Below are positions 27,557 through 35,711 of a DNA stretch of 64,000 nucleotides, piece after piece; positions within the stretch are counted from its first letter, which is position 1; each line of letters begins with the position of its first letter. Location of the stretch: positions 62,001-126,000 of the forward strand of contig NZ_OMPS01000048.1 of NCBI RefSeq assembly GCF_900313035.1, given 5' to 3'. This DNA comes from Ruegeria sp. EL01 (GTDB lineage Bacteria > Pseudomonadota > Alphaproteobacteria > Rhodobacterales > Rhodobacteraceae). The translations under genes were made by a program, and so were the position numbers. Below the pieces are notes generated by a model that was not told where the DNA came from, did no database searches, and saw only the letters and a list, made by a program, of their open reading frames with translations.

Positions 27557-28546
27557 TCAGGCCAGCGCGTGTTTGATGTCGGTGAATACATGCATATCCA
27601 CCTCGGATCCGTCGGGGTAATCGGCCTTCAGCGCATATTCGACTGCATCGACGGCATCGGTCTTTATCTCTGCATTCATCGCCTCGATGTCTTGTTCGCT
27701 GGCGATGCCTTCGCCGATCAACCAGGTCCGAAAACGGATGATCGGGTCGCGGTTATCTTTCCAGTCCCGCTCTTCTTCTTTCGAGCGATAATACTCGCGA
27801 TTAATGTCACCCACATGGTGACCGTGATAACGGTAGGTCATCAGTTCGATGAAGAACGGCCCCTCGCCCTTACGGCAGCGTTCAACAAGCTGTTGAGCAA
27901 GCTCATTGACTGCCAGCACATCCTGCCCATCGACCTGAAACGCTTCAATTCCAAACGCTTCGGCACGCGCCGTGATGGAACCTGCGGCGATCTCTTCGGT
28001 TTTTGTGTATTCCGAGTACCCGTTGTTTTCACAGGCATAAATGACCGGCAAGGACCACAACGCAGCCATATTCATGACCTCGTATAAAAGCCCCTGCGCC
28101 GTGGCGCCGTCCCCGAAGAAACAGACCGTGACGTCGTCAGAACCCAAAAATTTAGCCGAGAACGCGGCGCCCGTTGCGATCCCCATCGACCCGCCAACAA
28201 TAGCATTCGCGCCAAGATTGCCGTTTGACTGATCAGCAATATGCATCGAGCCACCTTTGCCCCGGCAATACCCCTCTTCCTTTCCCAAAAGCTCGCAGAA
28301 CATTTCCTTGAATTCCGCACCTTTGGCCACGCAATGGCCGTGCCCGCGATGGGTCGATGTGATTTTGTCGGTGATCTTCAGCGCCTCGCAAATCCCAACT
28401 GCAACCGCTTCTTCACCCGAATACATATGAGTCAGCCCTGGCATTTTGGCCGAAAGATACAGTTGGTTGGCATTGTCCTCGAAGGTGCGGATACGCACCA
28501 TCTGACGGTACATACGCAGATAGTCTTCAGCATTTGTCTTGGTCAT
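27557..28546 (-). CDS. 2-oxoacid/acetoin-type dehydrogenase E1 alpha subunit
   Basis: This 329-residue protein is the E1 alpha subunit. The ThDP-binding motif reads GDGATAQGLLYEVMNMAALWSLPVIYACENNGY, and HRGHGHCVAKGA and GKGGSMHIAD mark the active-site region. I use the ATG at 28546 (MTKTNAEDYLRMYRQM) with AGGA seven bases upstream; the open frame extends upstream without homology to the family. It sits 74 bases after the M24 gene, with hairpins in between, and 11 bases before E1 beta. The pair decarboxylates a 2-oxoacid or cleaves an acetoin-like ketone and passes the acyl group to lipoate on the E2-like partner. Confidence 0.9.
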   Translation of the reverse strand: MTKTNAEDYLRMYRQMVRIRTFEDNANQLYLSAKMPGLTHMYSGEEAVAVGICEALKITDKITSTHRGHGHCVAKGAEFKEMFCELLGKEEGYCRGKGGSMHIADQSNGNLGANAIVGGSMGIATGAAFSAKFLGSDDVTVCFFGDGATAQGLLYEVMNMAALWSLPVIYACENNGYSEYTKTEEIAAGSITARAEAFGIEAFQVDGQDVLAVNELAQQLVERCRKGEGPFFIELMTYRYHGHHVGDINREYYRSKEEERDWKDNRDPIIRFRTWLIGEGIASEQDIEAMNAEIKTDAVDAVEYALKADYPDGSEVDMHVFTDIKHALA

Positions 28547-28563
28547 GATGGTCCTCGTAGGGT

Positions 28564-28607
28564 GGCGGGATTGTCCCGCCTCGCAGGGAGAGAAACTGCG
28601 AGACGGG
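28564..28607. repeat. Two overlapping inverted repeats in the M24-E1 alpha gap
   Basis: GGCGGGA at 28564-28570 pairs with TCCCGCC at 28574-28580 across a 3-base loop. Overlapping it, 28575-28586 pairs with 28596-28607 with a single mismatch (core CTCGCAG/CTGCGAG). The two stems share bases 28575-28580, so they cannot form at the same time in one transcript. No U-run follows on the minus strand, so this is not a plain terminator. An RNA processing site, an attenuator-like switch or a dispersed palindromic repeat are all possible. Confidence 0.6.
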
Positions 28608-28620
28608 TACCGAGCACCGC

Positions 28621-29919
28621 TCAGTATCGGTTTGCAATGGGAAGGTCCTGCGCCGGGAACAGGCTGATCACCTCGCAGCCGGTATCGGTGACAACGACCT
28701 CTTCTTCGATCCGGGCCGCTGAATAGCCATCGGTCGCAGGGCAATAGGTTTCCAACGCGAAGACCATTCCGGTTTTGATTTCCATCGGATTGTCGAGGCT
28801 GACCGAGCGCGACATGATAGGCCGTTCGTGCAAAGCCAACCCCAATCCGTGACCAAACTGCAGGCCAAATGCCGACAGCTCGTCCGGGAACCCAAATTCC
28901 TCGGCCGCAGGCCACAATTTGGCGACCTGATCAGTCGTCACACCGGGCTTGATCGCGGCGATTGACGCGTCAATCCACTCGCGCGCCTTCACATAGGCAT
29001 CGTTTTGGGCAGGCGTCGCACCGCCGATATTGAACGTTCGGTAGTAGCAGGTGCGATACCCCTGATAAGATTGCAGAATGTCAAAGAATGCCTGATCACC
29101 CGGGCGGAACAAACGGTCCGTGAAATTATGCGGATGCGGATTGCAGCGCTCGCCCGAGATCGCGTTGATCGCTTCGACGTCATCACTGCCCATCTCGTAA
29201 AGAAGTTTATTGCTGAGCGCGACGATGTCATTCTCTCGCACACCAGGTTTCAGCTCTTCATAGATCATGTGGTAAACGCCATCGACCATGCTGGCCGCCT
29301 GCGTAAGAAGCTGGATTTCATCCCAGTTCTTGATCTCGCGGGCGCTGAGCATAATCTGCTGGCCATCCACAACGTTCAGCCCCGCTTCTTGCAAGGCGTG
29401 GAACATCGCGGTTTCCGCATAGTCAACGCCGACGGGCATGTCTTTCATTCCGGCGTCTTCGATCAGGCCGGCGATCTCTTCGGCATATTTCTTCATCAGA
29501 CCAAAACTGGGAGGGATGGTGCCTCGCATGCCAACAACTCCCGCCCGGCAGTGGTCAGGGATCAGCCAGTCGGCATACTTCTTGTGATGTACAGCGGCTG
29601 ATCCGAAATCCCACACATATGGCGCATCATCACCTGTCAGCAGGCAAAACCGGCACATCTTGTCCCGTTCCCACTCTCCGATTTTCGTCGCAGATACATA
29701 CCGTATATTATTGACATCAAATAATAAAAGCGTGCCACAGTCGCTGGCCTTCAGCGCCTCGCGTGTCCGCGCCAAACGATAGCGGCGAAGCCGGTCGTGA
29801 TCGACGCGGCGTTCGAAATCAACCGATGTGTGTCCCCAAGCGGGCAATCGGCCTTCCCACTTCCAATGGGGCTCCAGGTCCTGAGGCGTAAGGACGTTTG
29901 GGGTAAGCGCGAGGTTCAT
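28621..29919 (-). CDS. M24-fold (creatinase/aminopeptidase P-like) enzyme with altered metal site
   Basis: This 432-residue protein has the pita-bread fold of family M24. The N-terminal creatinase-like domain spans about 40-190; the catalytic domain about 195-420. Metal-site positions are Asp280, His357 (in QFGHGLGLALHERP), Glu390 and Glu406. The second aspartate, expected eleven residues after the first, is Cys291 (GYRTCYYRT). Loss of one ligand argues against ordinary aminopeptidase activity. The M24 fold also includes creatinase, ectoine hydrolase and the DMSP lyase DddP, so a non-peptidase reaction is plausible. It lies in a catabolic operon between an SDR and 2-oxoacid dehydrogenase genes. 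The substrate is not known. Confidence 0.8.
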   Translation of the reverse strand: MNLALTPNVLTPQDLEPHWKWEGRLPAWGHTSVDFERRVDHDRLRRYRLARTREALKASDCGTLLLFDVNNIRYVSATKIGEWERDKMCRFCLLTGDDAPYVWDFGSAAVHHKKYADWLIPDHCRAGVVGMRGTIPPSFGLMKKYAEEIAGLIEDAGMKDMPVGVDYAETAMFHALQEAGLNVVDGQQIMLSAREIKNWDEIQLLTQAASMVDGVYHMIYEELKPGVRENDIVALSNKLLYEMGSDDVEAINAISGERCNPHPHNFTDRLFRPGDQAFFDILQSYQGYRTCYYRTFNIGGATPAQNDAYVKAREWIDASIAAIKPGVTTDQVAKLWPAAEEFGFPDELSAFGLQFGHGLGLALHERPIMSRSVSLDNPMEIKTGMVFALETYCPATDGYSAARIEEEVVVTDTGCEVISLFPAQDLPIANRY

Positions 29920-29991
29920 AGCGAGAATTCCTTGTTGCGGCGCGAAGTTCTGCGCCCCTGAGAGACGGTCAGCATCTGCTGATTATCGGGG

Positions 29992-30801
29992 TCACTGAAT
30001 GCACCAGCCGCCGTCGATATGGATCATCTGACCGGTCATGTAGTCACTGTCGTCACTGGCCAGGAAAGACGCCGTTCCGGTGATGTCATCGGGGTAAGAC
30101 ACGCGCTTGATCTGCAGCGCATCGCGCACAATGTCTCCATAGGCTTGGCCTTCACGTTCCTTGAACCCGATATCGACCAGATCTTTGTCGAGCTGCTCCC
30201 AAAGTGGCGTGACCACAACTCCTGGCGCATAGCCGTTGACGGTGATGTTATGTTCAGAAAGCGCAACGGCGCCGCAATGGGTCAGGGCAAGGCAGCCATA
30301 TTTTGACGTGCAATAGACAGTGACATCCACAAGCGGCTTGCGAGAGGCGATGGATCCCACGTTGATGATCTTGTAGGGGTGACCTTCCATCGGGCCTTGC
30401 TTGATCATCTGGCGTGCGGTCTCTTGCATGCCCAACCACATCGCCTTGGTGTTGACATTCATGATCATGTCCCAGTTGTCTTCATCGATATCCATGAAGA
30501 ACCGAGGCTTGTTCAGACCCGCGTTGAAAAGACCCACATTGATGCTGCCAAAGGCCTCGACAGTGGCGGCAATGGCTGCTGCGTTGTCTTCGCGCTTGGT
30601 GACATCCATTTCCACCGCAATGGCGTTACCATTGCCAGAAGCATTGATCCCATCCGCAACCTTTTGAGCCTCCGCATGATCAAGATCCCCGATGCAGACA
30701 TTAGCGCCCTGAACGGCAAAGCTCTCGGCATTGGCCTGCCCCATACCGCGGGCGGCCCCAGTTATCAGGATATTCTTACCTTTCAGGCGGTTGGGGTCCA
30801 T
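29992..30801 (-). CDS. Short-chain dehydrogenase/reductase
   Basis: This 269-residue SDR has the cofactor loop ITGAARGMGQANAES, aspartates that favour NAD (CIGDLDHAE), the NAG-type strand GLFNAGLNKP, a catalytic Ser in VGSIASRKP and the YCTSKYG catalytic Tyr-Lys pair. The C-terminus ends in TGQMIHIDGG. It is a clear paralogue of the SDR at 33898-34695 in the opposite arm: both share DEDNW/TEDNW and MTGQ blocks and similar length. In this regulon they probably oxidise hydroxyls on the same sugar or polyol or on successive intermediates. Cytosolic. It lies 27 bases after the regulator gene. Confidence 0.88.
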   Translation of the reverse strand: MDPNRLKGKNILITGAARGMGQANAESFAVQGANVCIGDLDHAEAQKVADGINASGNGNAIAVEMDVTKREDNAAAIAATVEAFGSINVGLFNAGLNKPRFFMDIDEDNWDMIMNVNTKAMWLGMQETARQMIKQGPMEGHPYKIINVGSIASRKPLVDVTVYCTSKYGCLALTHCGAVALSEHNITVNGYAPGVVVTPLWEQLDKDLVDIGFKEREGQAYGDIVRDALQIKRVSYPDDITGTASFLASDDSDYMTGQMIHIDGGWCIQ

Positions 30802-30828
30802 GGGTCGATCCTCCTCAAGTCACGTTGA

Positions 30829-32649
30829 TCAGGTTGAATTCATCAGCGCGTCGGCCCGCTTTTGAGCCGCCGCAAGGGCTTCGCGCGGGGTCACGATCCC
30901 GCGCAGCATGTCGTGGAATTCTTCACCGCAAATCTGAACTATGTTGCCGATTTCCGGCACAGGCGGGCGCGGCCAAAACTGCAACTCATCCCGCCAGGAC
31001 ATGGCATCGACAGCTTCGAAAATGGGCGAGACACGGCGCACTTCGGGGTCAGATCCGACGGAATAGCGCGGGTTGGTGCGGCTGCCGTTCTGGATGTATA
31101 GCTTCTGCGCCTGCGCACTTGTGAAAACAATCAGCGCTTCGACAGCAGCATCCAAACGTTCGGGCGGCAAATTGGCCGGAATGCCCATGACGTAGCCACC
31201 AACTGGTGCAACCGGCGATGCACCCGGGCCGACCGGATGCGGCAAGTACCCGGTCTGACCAGCAGCGGGCGAGCTGACGTCCAGTTCAAAATACGGAGCC
31301 AGAAGCGTGTAGCCATACGCCATGGCGATGCGCCCGGCCGCATAAGGGCGCACACGCTCGTACCACGACATCGACAAGATATCGGGTGGCGAGTATTGCA
31401 GCAGTTCCATCAGAAACTCCGCCGCACGCAAACCAGCTTCGGTGTTGATGGTGGGGCGGTAATCGCCCTGCGACAGACAGCCGGTATCAAAACCCCCAGC
31501 ATTTTCAGGCAAGTTCAACACAGGTTGGCCGAAATCTGCCATTGTCATCAGGACCGTATGTCCAAGGGCCGTGCCGCGCGCGGCGTTCCAGGCAATACCA
31601 TATTGGCCATGCTGCGGATCATGCAGTGTTCGGGCCGCAGAAAGCAGTTCATCGGTAGATGCCGGAGGCTCCAACCCGGCTTTCGCAAACAAATCCCGGC
31701 GATAAAACAGCAATTCAGGCGTTGTCTGAGCCGGTACACCGAAGGGTTGATCGCGCCAATGCGCGGCCTTCCAGCCTGCGGTATGAAAATCCGCCGGATC
31801 AAGACGCGCGACATCCATGGCCTCATCCAGGGGCATGAGAATACCGCGCTCAGCAAACTCGCCCACCCAGGGCAAATCGACCGCAATGATGTCATAGCGG
31901 CTGGCTTTGCGTTCGGCGTTGCGGATCGCTTCCTCTCGCAGACGATCAATCGAAAAGGCGCGTTGATGTATTTGCGTGCCGATCACCTGCTCGAACTGAC
32001 GCTTGAGATTGTCCATGACCATGAAGGTCGGATCCCCATGCACAAGCACCCGAATTCCGCCCGAGGCCTTCAGTGGTTCCGCCAAAACCTGCATTGGGGG
32101 GATCGACTGCGCCGCCATGTAGGATCCGCCGAAGTAGTAGTCTTTGGCGTCCGGTGCACGCTCTCGACCGCCGAACTCGGCTTCGACCATGCGGCGAATT
32201 CGGCCCGAGAGTTGGGTCCACAACTCCAGCAACGATTCGCTGGGGTGCAGCGAAAAGCTTTTGCCTGTCTTTGTGCGCGGCCGTTGTTCGATCAGGCCGC
32301 TGTCGATCATCTCTTTCACCCTCCGGTTGGCCGTGGCGTAGGGCACGCGACTGACACTGATCAGGGATGTAGGCGTGACGATCTTGCCTTCGAGGTGACC
32401 GCGGACAAGGTGCAGCGCTATTCTAAAGTGCGGCCCCATCGCAAAAAGTTCGGTCGAGTCTTCCAACTCATCGCCGAAATCCTCAAGAAAGGATGCGATG
32501 CGCATCATCTGGTTTTTCACCTGAGGCGAAACCATCTGTGCGTCTTTATGTGCATCCATGACTGACATAAGTTGCGAATGTGCCGATCTTTGCTTGCCCG
32601 GGATGGGCGTGTTGAAATTATCCGTTTCGGACGAATCTGAACGGGCCAT
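30829..32649 (-). CDS. Winged-helix regulator fused to a solute-binding-protein fold
   Basis: This 606-residue protein has no signal peptide. Residues about 70-150 form a MarR/GntR-like winged helix (HLEGKIVTPTSLISVSRVPYATANRRVKEMIDSGLIEQRPR). Residues about 190-600 match family 1 extracellular solute-binding proteins: IRVLVHGDPTFMVMDNLKRQFEQ, YDIIAVDLPWVGEFAERGILMPLDEA, FGVPAQTTPELLFYRRDLFAKAGLEPPAS, and GGYVMGIPANLPPERLDAAVEALIVFTS. A cytoplasmic binding-protein fold attached to a DNA-binding domain should serve as ligand sensor. The gene is first in the leftward arm, divergent from the ABC importer, with twin palindromes in between. Most likely it controls both arms in response to the transported compound or a metabolite. 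Whether it activates or represses cannot be told. Confidence 0.82.
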   Translation of the reverse strand: MARSDSSETDNFNTPIPGKQRSAHSQLMSVMDAHKDAQMVSPQVKNQMMRIASFLEDFGDELEDSTELFAMGPHFRIALHLVRGHLEGKIVTPTSLISVSRVPYATANRRVKEMIDSGLIEQRPRTKTGKSFSLHPSESLLELWTQLSGRIRRMVEAEFGGRERAPDAKDYYFGGSYMAAQSIPPMQVLAEPLKASGGIRVLVHGDPTFMVMDNLKRQFEQVIGTQIHQRAFSIDRLREEAIRNAERKASRYDIIAVDLPWVGEFAERGILMPLDEAMDVARLDPADFHTAGWKAAHWRDQPFGVPAQTTPELLFYRRDLFAKAGLEPPASTDELLSAARTLHDPQHGQYGIAWNAARGTALGHTVLMTMADFGQPVLNLPENAGGFDTGCLSQGDYRPTINTEAGLRAAEFLMELLQYSPPDILSMSWYERVRPYAAGRIAMAYGYTLLAPYFELDVSSPAAGQTGYLPHPVGPGASPVAPVGGYVMGIPANLPPERLDAAVEALIVFTSAQAQKLYIQNGSRTNPRYSVGSDPEVRRVSPIFEAVDAMSWRDELQFWPRPPVPEIGNIVQICGEEFHDMLRGIVTPREALAAAQKRADALMNST

Positions 32650-32697
32650 GGCGTCCTCCTGCGAAATTGTTCAAATTGTCCTTAGGATCGTATCGCA

Positions 32698-32741
32698 AAA
32701 ACATCCAAATCGGATAAACTAATATCCATTTTGGATGTTTT
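32698..32741. promoter_or_regulatory. Twin ATCC-N5-GGAT operators in a large palindrome
   Basis: Two 13-bp inverted repeats, ATCCAAATCGGAT (32703-32715) and ATCCATTTTGGAT (32724-32736), have centres 21 bp apart, two helical turns. Together they lie in a longer dyad: 32698-32709 is perfectly complementary to 32730-32741 and 32712-32716 to 32723-32727. The site is in the divergent gap between the winged-helix regulator and the ABC importer. It is the best candidate operator of that regulator, with two dimers binding the same face. Confidence 0.75.
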
Positions 32742-32866
32742 CACGGAGTTTGGACGTGTGGAAATTCGGCATTGTTCTGCCAATCATCTGCCACACGCGA
32801 TGATTCCCCGCCGTGAAAACCGCGGGAACACGGAGGTAACACGGAGTTTTCCGGGAGGAGACCAGA

Positions 32867-33823
32867 ATGAAATTTCGCAATACGCTTGCTGCAACGACAG
32901 CGATCGCAATGCTCGCGCTGTCAGGCGCAGCGTCAGCCGAAACGATGAAAATCGGCATCACCCAAAACAACGTGGGTGTGGACAGCTATCAAACCACTTA
33001 CGAAAAGGCGTTCATTGCCGAGGCGGACGCCAACGCAAATGTGGAAACCGTCGTCCTTGATGCAGGTGGCGACGTGGCGCGCCAGATTGCTCAGATGGAA
33101 GACCTTATTCAACAGGAAGTGGACGCCATCATTATCTGGCCAACAAACGGCGAAGCTGTGATCCCCGCCGTTCGAAAAGCCAACAAGGCAGGCATCCCTG
33201 TAATTGTCACCAATTCGAACATCGCCGAGGAAGGTTTCGAATTCGTGTCAAGCTTCTCGGGGCCCGACAACATCACGCAAGGATCCCGTTCAGCCGAGAT
33301 CATGTGCGATAAGTTTACGGAAATGGGTATCGAGAACGAGGCGCAGATTGTTCAGATCCGCGGACAGCCCGGGTACACCACGGCCATCGAACGCGCCAAG
33401 GGTTTTGAGGATCGGCTGCCAGAGGTTTGCCCCAACGTGGCGTTGGTTGAAACGCAGCCAGGTGACTGGAACCGCGAGAAATCACAAAAGGTAATGGAAG
33501 CCTTCCTTGTCAAGTATGACGACATCGATGGTGTTTATTCCGGTGATGACAACATGGGTGTGGGCGCGTTGAACGCCGCCAATGCGGCTGGCCGCGAAGG
33601 TATCATTTTTGTTGGCGCGACGAATTTTGCCGTCGGGTACGAAGCGATGGAACGCGGCGAATACTGGGGGTCGATCTACCAATCACCGGTCGATGACGCC
33701 AAAGCCGCGCTTAAGACCGCCATCGACACATTGAATGGTGAGGACTTGCCCTTTCTGAATTACTTCGACACACCGAAGATCACTCAGGACAACATGGGCG
33801 ACTTCACAAAGCCTGTCTTCTAA
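32867..33823 (+). CDS. Sugar-type ABC transporter periplasmic binding protein
   Basis: This 318-residue protein has a classical signal peptide (cleavage after about residue 24, ASA|ETMKIG) and the periplasmic-binding-protein type I fold used by ribose/galactose-class importers. Typical are GGDVARQIAQMEDLIQQEVDAIIIWPTNGEAVIPAVRKANKAGIPVIVTNSNI and VYSGDDNMGVGALNAANAAG. It binds the substrate in the periplasm and hands it to the two permeases encoded downstream. GGGAGGAG lies just upstream of the ATG. A strong hairpin right after the gene probably keeps its message more abundant than the rest of the operon. The ligand is unknown; sugar, polyol or sugar acid are the usual ligands. Confidence 0.9.
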   Translation: MKFRNTLAATTAIAMLALSGAASAETMKIGITQNNVGVDSYQTTYEKAFIAEADANANVETVVLDAGGDVARQIAQMEDLIQQEVDAIIIWPTNGEAVIPAVRKANKAGIPVIVTNSNIAEEGFEFVSSFSGPDNITQGSRSAEIMCDKFTEMGIENEAQIVQIRGQPGYTTAIERAKGFEDRLPEVCPNVALVETQPGDWNREKSQKVMEAFLVKYDDIDGVYSGDDNMGVGALNAANAAGREGIIFVGATNFAVGYEAMERGEYWGSIYQSPVDDAKAALKTAIDTLNGEDLPFLNYFDTPKITQDNMGDFTKPVF

Positions 33824-33832
33824 AGGCCCATG

Positions 33833-33864
33833 AAACAGGCGCGGTATTCACGCCGCGCCTGTTT
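33833..33864 (+). terminator. Strong hairpin after the binding-protein gene
   Basis: 33833-33844 (AAACAGGCGCGG) is perfectly complementary to 33853-33864, giving a 12-bp stem and an 8-base loop. It starts ten bases after the stop codon of the binding-protein gene and precedes the SDR gene of the same operon. A short T-run follows inside the stem end only. Partial termination or protection of the upstream message against 3' decay would raise binding-protein levels, a common arrangement in ABC operons. Confidence 0.75.
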
Positions 33865-33897
33865 AGTCTGCCATTTCATCATGATCGAGAGGTTGCC

Positions 33898-34695
33898 ATG
33901 AGCCGGGTCGCGGGACGGTCCTGTATTGTGACGGGTGCGGCGCGCGGCATCGGGCGTGCCATTGGTGAGGCTCTGCTGAGCGAAGGCGCCGATGTGTGTT
34001 TCGCCGACGTGACAGGCGACAAGGTCGCTGAGGTCGCAGCCGAAAACCGGGATCGAGCCAAGGAAAACGGCGCCAAGGTGACTCATGTCGCCGTGGACGT
34101 AACGGATCGTGCGCAGGTACGCGCAATGATCGATCACACGGTAGATGTTTTTGGCAAGCTCGATGTGAAATTCAATAATGCAGGCGTCAACAAGCCAATG
34201 AACTTCATGGATGTCACCGAAGACAATTGGAACTTTATCATGGGAGTGAACGGGTTGGGCTGCATGATTGGCATGCAAGAGGCGGCCCGCCAGATGATCG
34301 CACAAGGATCAGGCGGCAAGATCATCAATACCGCCAGCATCGCCAGCCGGCAGGGCTTTGATAATGTGGCCCCCTACTGCGCCAGCAAATGGGCGGTCGT
34401 GTCCCTGACCCAATCAGGCGCACGCGATCTGGCAAAACATGGTATCACGGTCACCGGGTTCGCCCCCGGTGTGGTGGCTACGGAAATGTGGGAACAGGTC
34501 GATCAGGACCTGCTAGAGATCGGAGCCGCAGAACGACCCGGTCAGGCGATGGAAGAGTTTTCAGCCGAAATCCTGAAGGGGCGCGTTGCGACACCCGAGG
34601 ATATCACTGGGACAACAACTTATCTGGCCTCACGCGATAGCGATTACATGACCGGGCAAATCGTGATGATCGATGGCGGCATGACATTGGTGTAA
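33898..34695 (+). CDS. Short-chain dehydrogenase/reductase
   Basis: This 265-residue SDR shows VTGAARGIGRAIGEALL, CFADVTGDK, FNNAGVNKPMNF, catalytic Ser in TASIASRQ, YCASKWAV with Tyr and Lys, and the TGQIVMIDGG ending. It is a paralogue of the SDR in the divergent arm at 29992-30801. The acidic residue after the second strand favours NAD over NADP. It lies between the binding-protein gene and the first permease gene, so it should act on the imported compound or an early product. Substrate unknown. Confidence 0.88.
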   Translation: MSRVAGRSCIVTGAARGIGRAIGEALLSEGADVCFADVTGDKVAEVAAENRDRAKENGAKVTHVAVDVTDRAQVRAMIDHTVDVFGKLDVKFNNAGVNKPMNFMDVTEDNWNFIMGVNGLGCMIGMQEAARQMIAQGSGGKIINTASIASRQGFDNVAPYCASKWAVVSLTQSGARDLAKHGITVTGFAPGVVATEMWEQVDQDLLEIGAAERPGQAMEEFSAEILKGRVATPEDITGTTTYLASRDSDYMTGQIVMIDGGMTLV

Positions 34696-34725
34696 GCCTT
34701 GTCGGTGGCACAGGAAGGGGGAACG

Positions 34726-35697
34726 ATGCAAATCGCTAAGAATGATATCGGGGACTTTCTTGCTCGGCAGGGCATTCTGGTCGCTTTCGTCGTGTTCATG
34801 ATCGGGTTCTCTCTGGCAAATGCTCGGTTTCTGGATCCTGACAACATCATGGGGGTGGTTCGGTCATCCGCCATTCTGGGCGTCATGGCGCTTGGAGTGA
34901 CCTTTGTTGTGATCAGCGGCAATCTGGATTTGTCGGTGGGATCAATGATGTCATTTTCCACCATTGTTGTGCTGGACCTGCACGACAAAATCGGCCCGAC
35001 GATGACCATTCCAGCGATGTTTGCAATGACGCTGTGTCTTGGCGCTTTCATCGGGTTTCTGGTTGGGTATCTGAAGCTGAATTCCTTGATCGTGACACTG
35101 GGAATGTTGTCCGCCATTCACGGTCTGACGCTGACCTATTCCGGCGGCAAGAACATGGACATTGTCGACAAGGAAGGCACATGGTTCAGCGTGTTTGGCC
35201 AAGGTGATGCCCTTGGTATTCCGGTGCCAATCCTCATTTTCGCGCTGCTTGCTGCATTTTTGGGGATTGTTCTTGCCAAAACACCGTTCGGCCGGAAGGT
35301 TTATGCGGTAGGTGGCAACGGTACTGCGGCCACCTTTTCAGGCATCCGCAGGGCGCGTGTCGTCTTTACTTGTTATCTGATGTCGGCTTTCTGCGTCGCT
35401 ACTGCTGGGCTTATTCAGGCCAGCCGCTCACTAGGGTCGCAAAACACCGTAGGCCAAGGGCTTGAATTGGAGGTGTTGGCCGCGGTCATTCTGGGCGGAG
35501 CGTCTTTGATGGGCGGCTCAGGCACGATCTTCAAAACCGTGATCGGAGTCCTCATCCTAGGCTTTATTCAAAACGGGCTTTTGCTGGTGGGTTTGCAATT
35601 CTACGCCCAGTACGTCGTGACGTGGGTCATAATCATTCTTGCAGTCTGGCTCGACATTGCAGCCAAGCGCGGCAAGCTCTGGTCACCGATAGCCTGA
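34726..35697 (+). CDS. Sugar-type ABC transporter permease (first)
   Basis: This 323-residue polytopic protein belongs to the RbsC/BPD_transp_2 permease family: VVRSSAILGVMALGVTFVVISGNLDLSVGSMM, LGMLSAIHGLTLTYSGGKNM, and the coupling-helix region GGNGTAATFSGIRRARVV. The ATG at 34726 follows GGAAGGGGG, so I prefer it to the upstream TTG at 34699. It is followed 14 bases later by a second permease of the same family, so the membrane part is likely a heterodimer instead of the usual RbsC homodimer. Confidence 0.88.
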   Translation: MQIAKNDIGDFLARQGILVAFVVFMIGFSLANARFLDPDNIMGVVRSSAILGVMALGVTFVVISGNLDLSVGSMMSFSTIVVLDLHDKIGPTMTIPAMFAMTLCLGAFIGFLVGYLKLNSLIVTLGMLSAIHGLTLTYSGGKNMDIVDKEGTWFSVFGQGDALGIPVPILIFALLAAFLGIVLAKTPFGRKVYAVGGNGTAATFSGIRRARVVFTCYLMSAFCVATAGLIQASRSLGSQNTVGQGLELEVLAAVILGGASLMGGSGTIFKTVIGVLILGFIQNGLLLVGLQFYAQYVVTWVIIILAVWLDIAAKRGKLWSPIA

Positions 35698-35711
35698 GGG
35701 AGAGCGAGACA

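Noticed and set aside
31237..32565. 442-codon plus-strand open frame opposite the fused regulator gene
   Set aside because: It is a shadow of the strongly coding minus strand; its composition is rich in Arg, His and Gln, it has no ribosome binding site, and no domain is recognisable.
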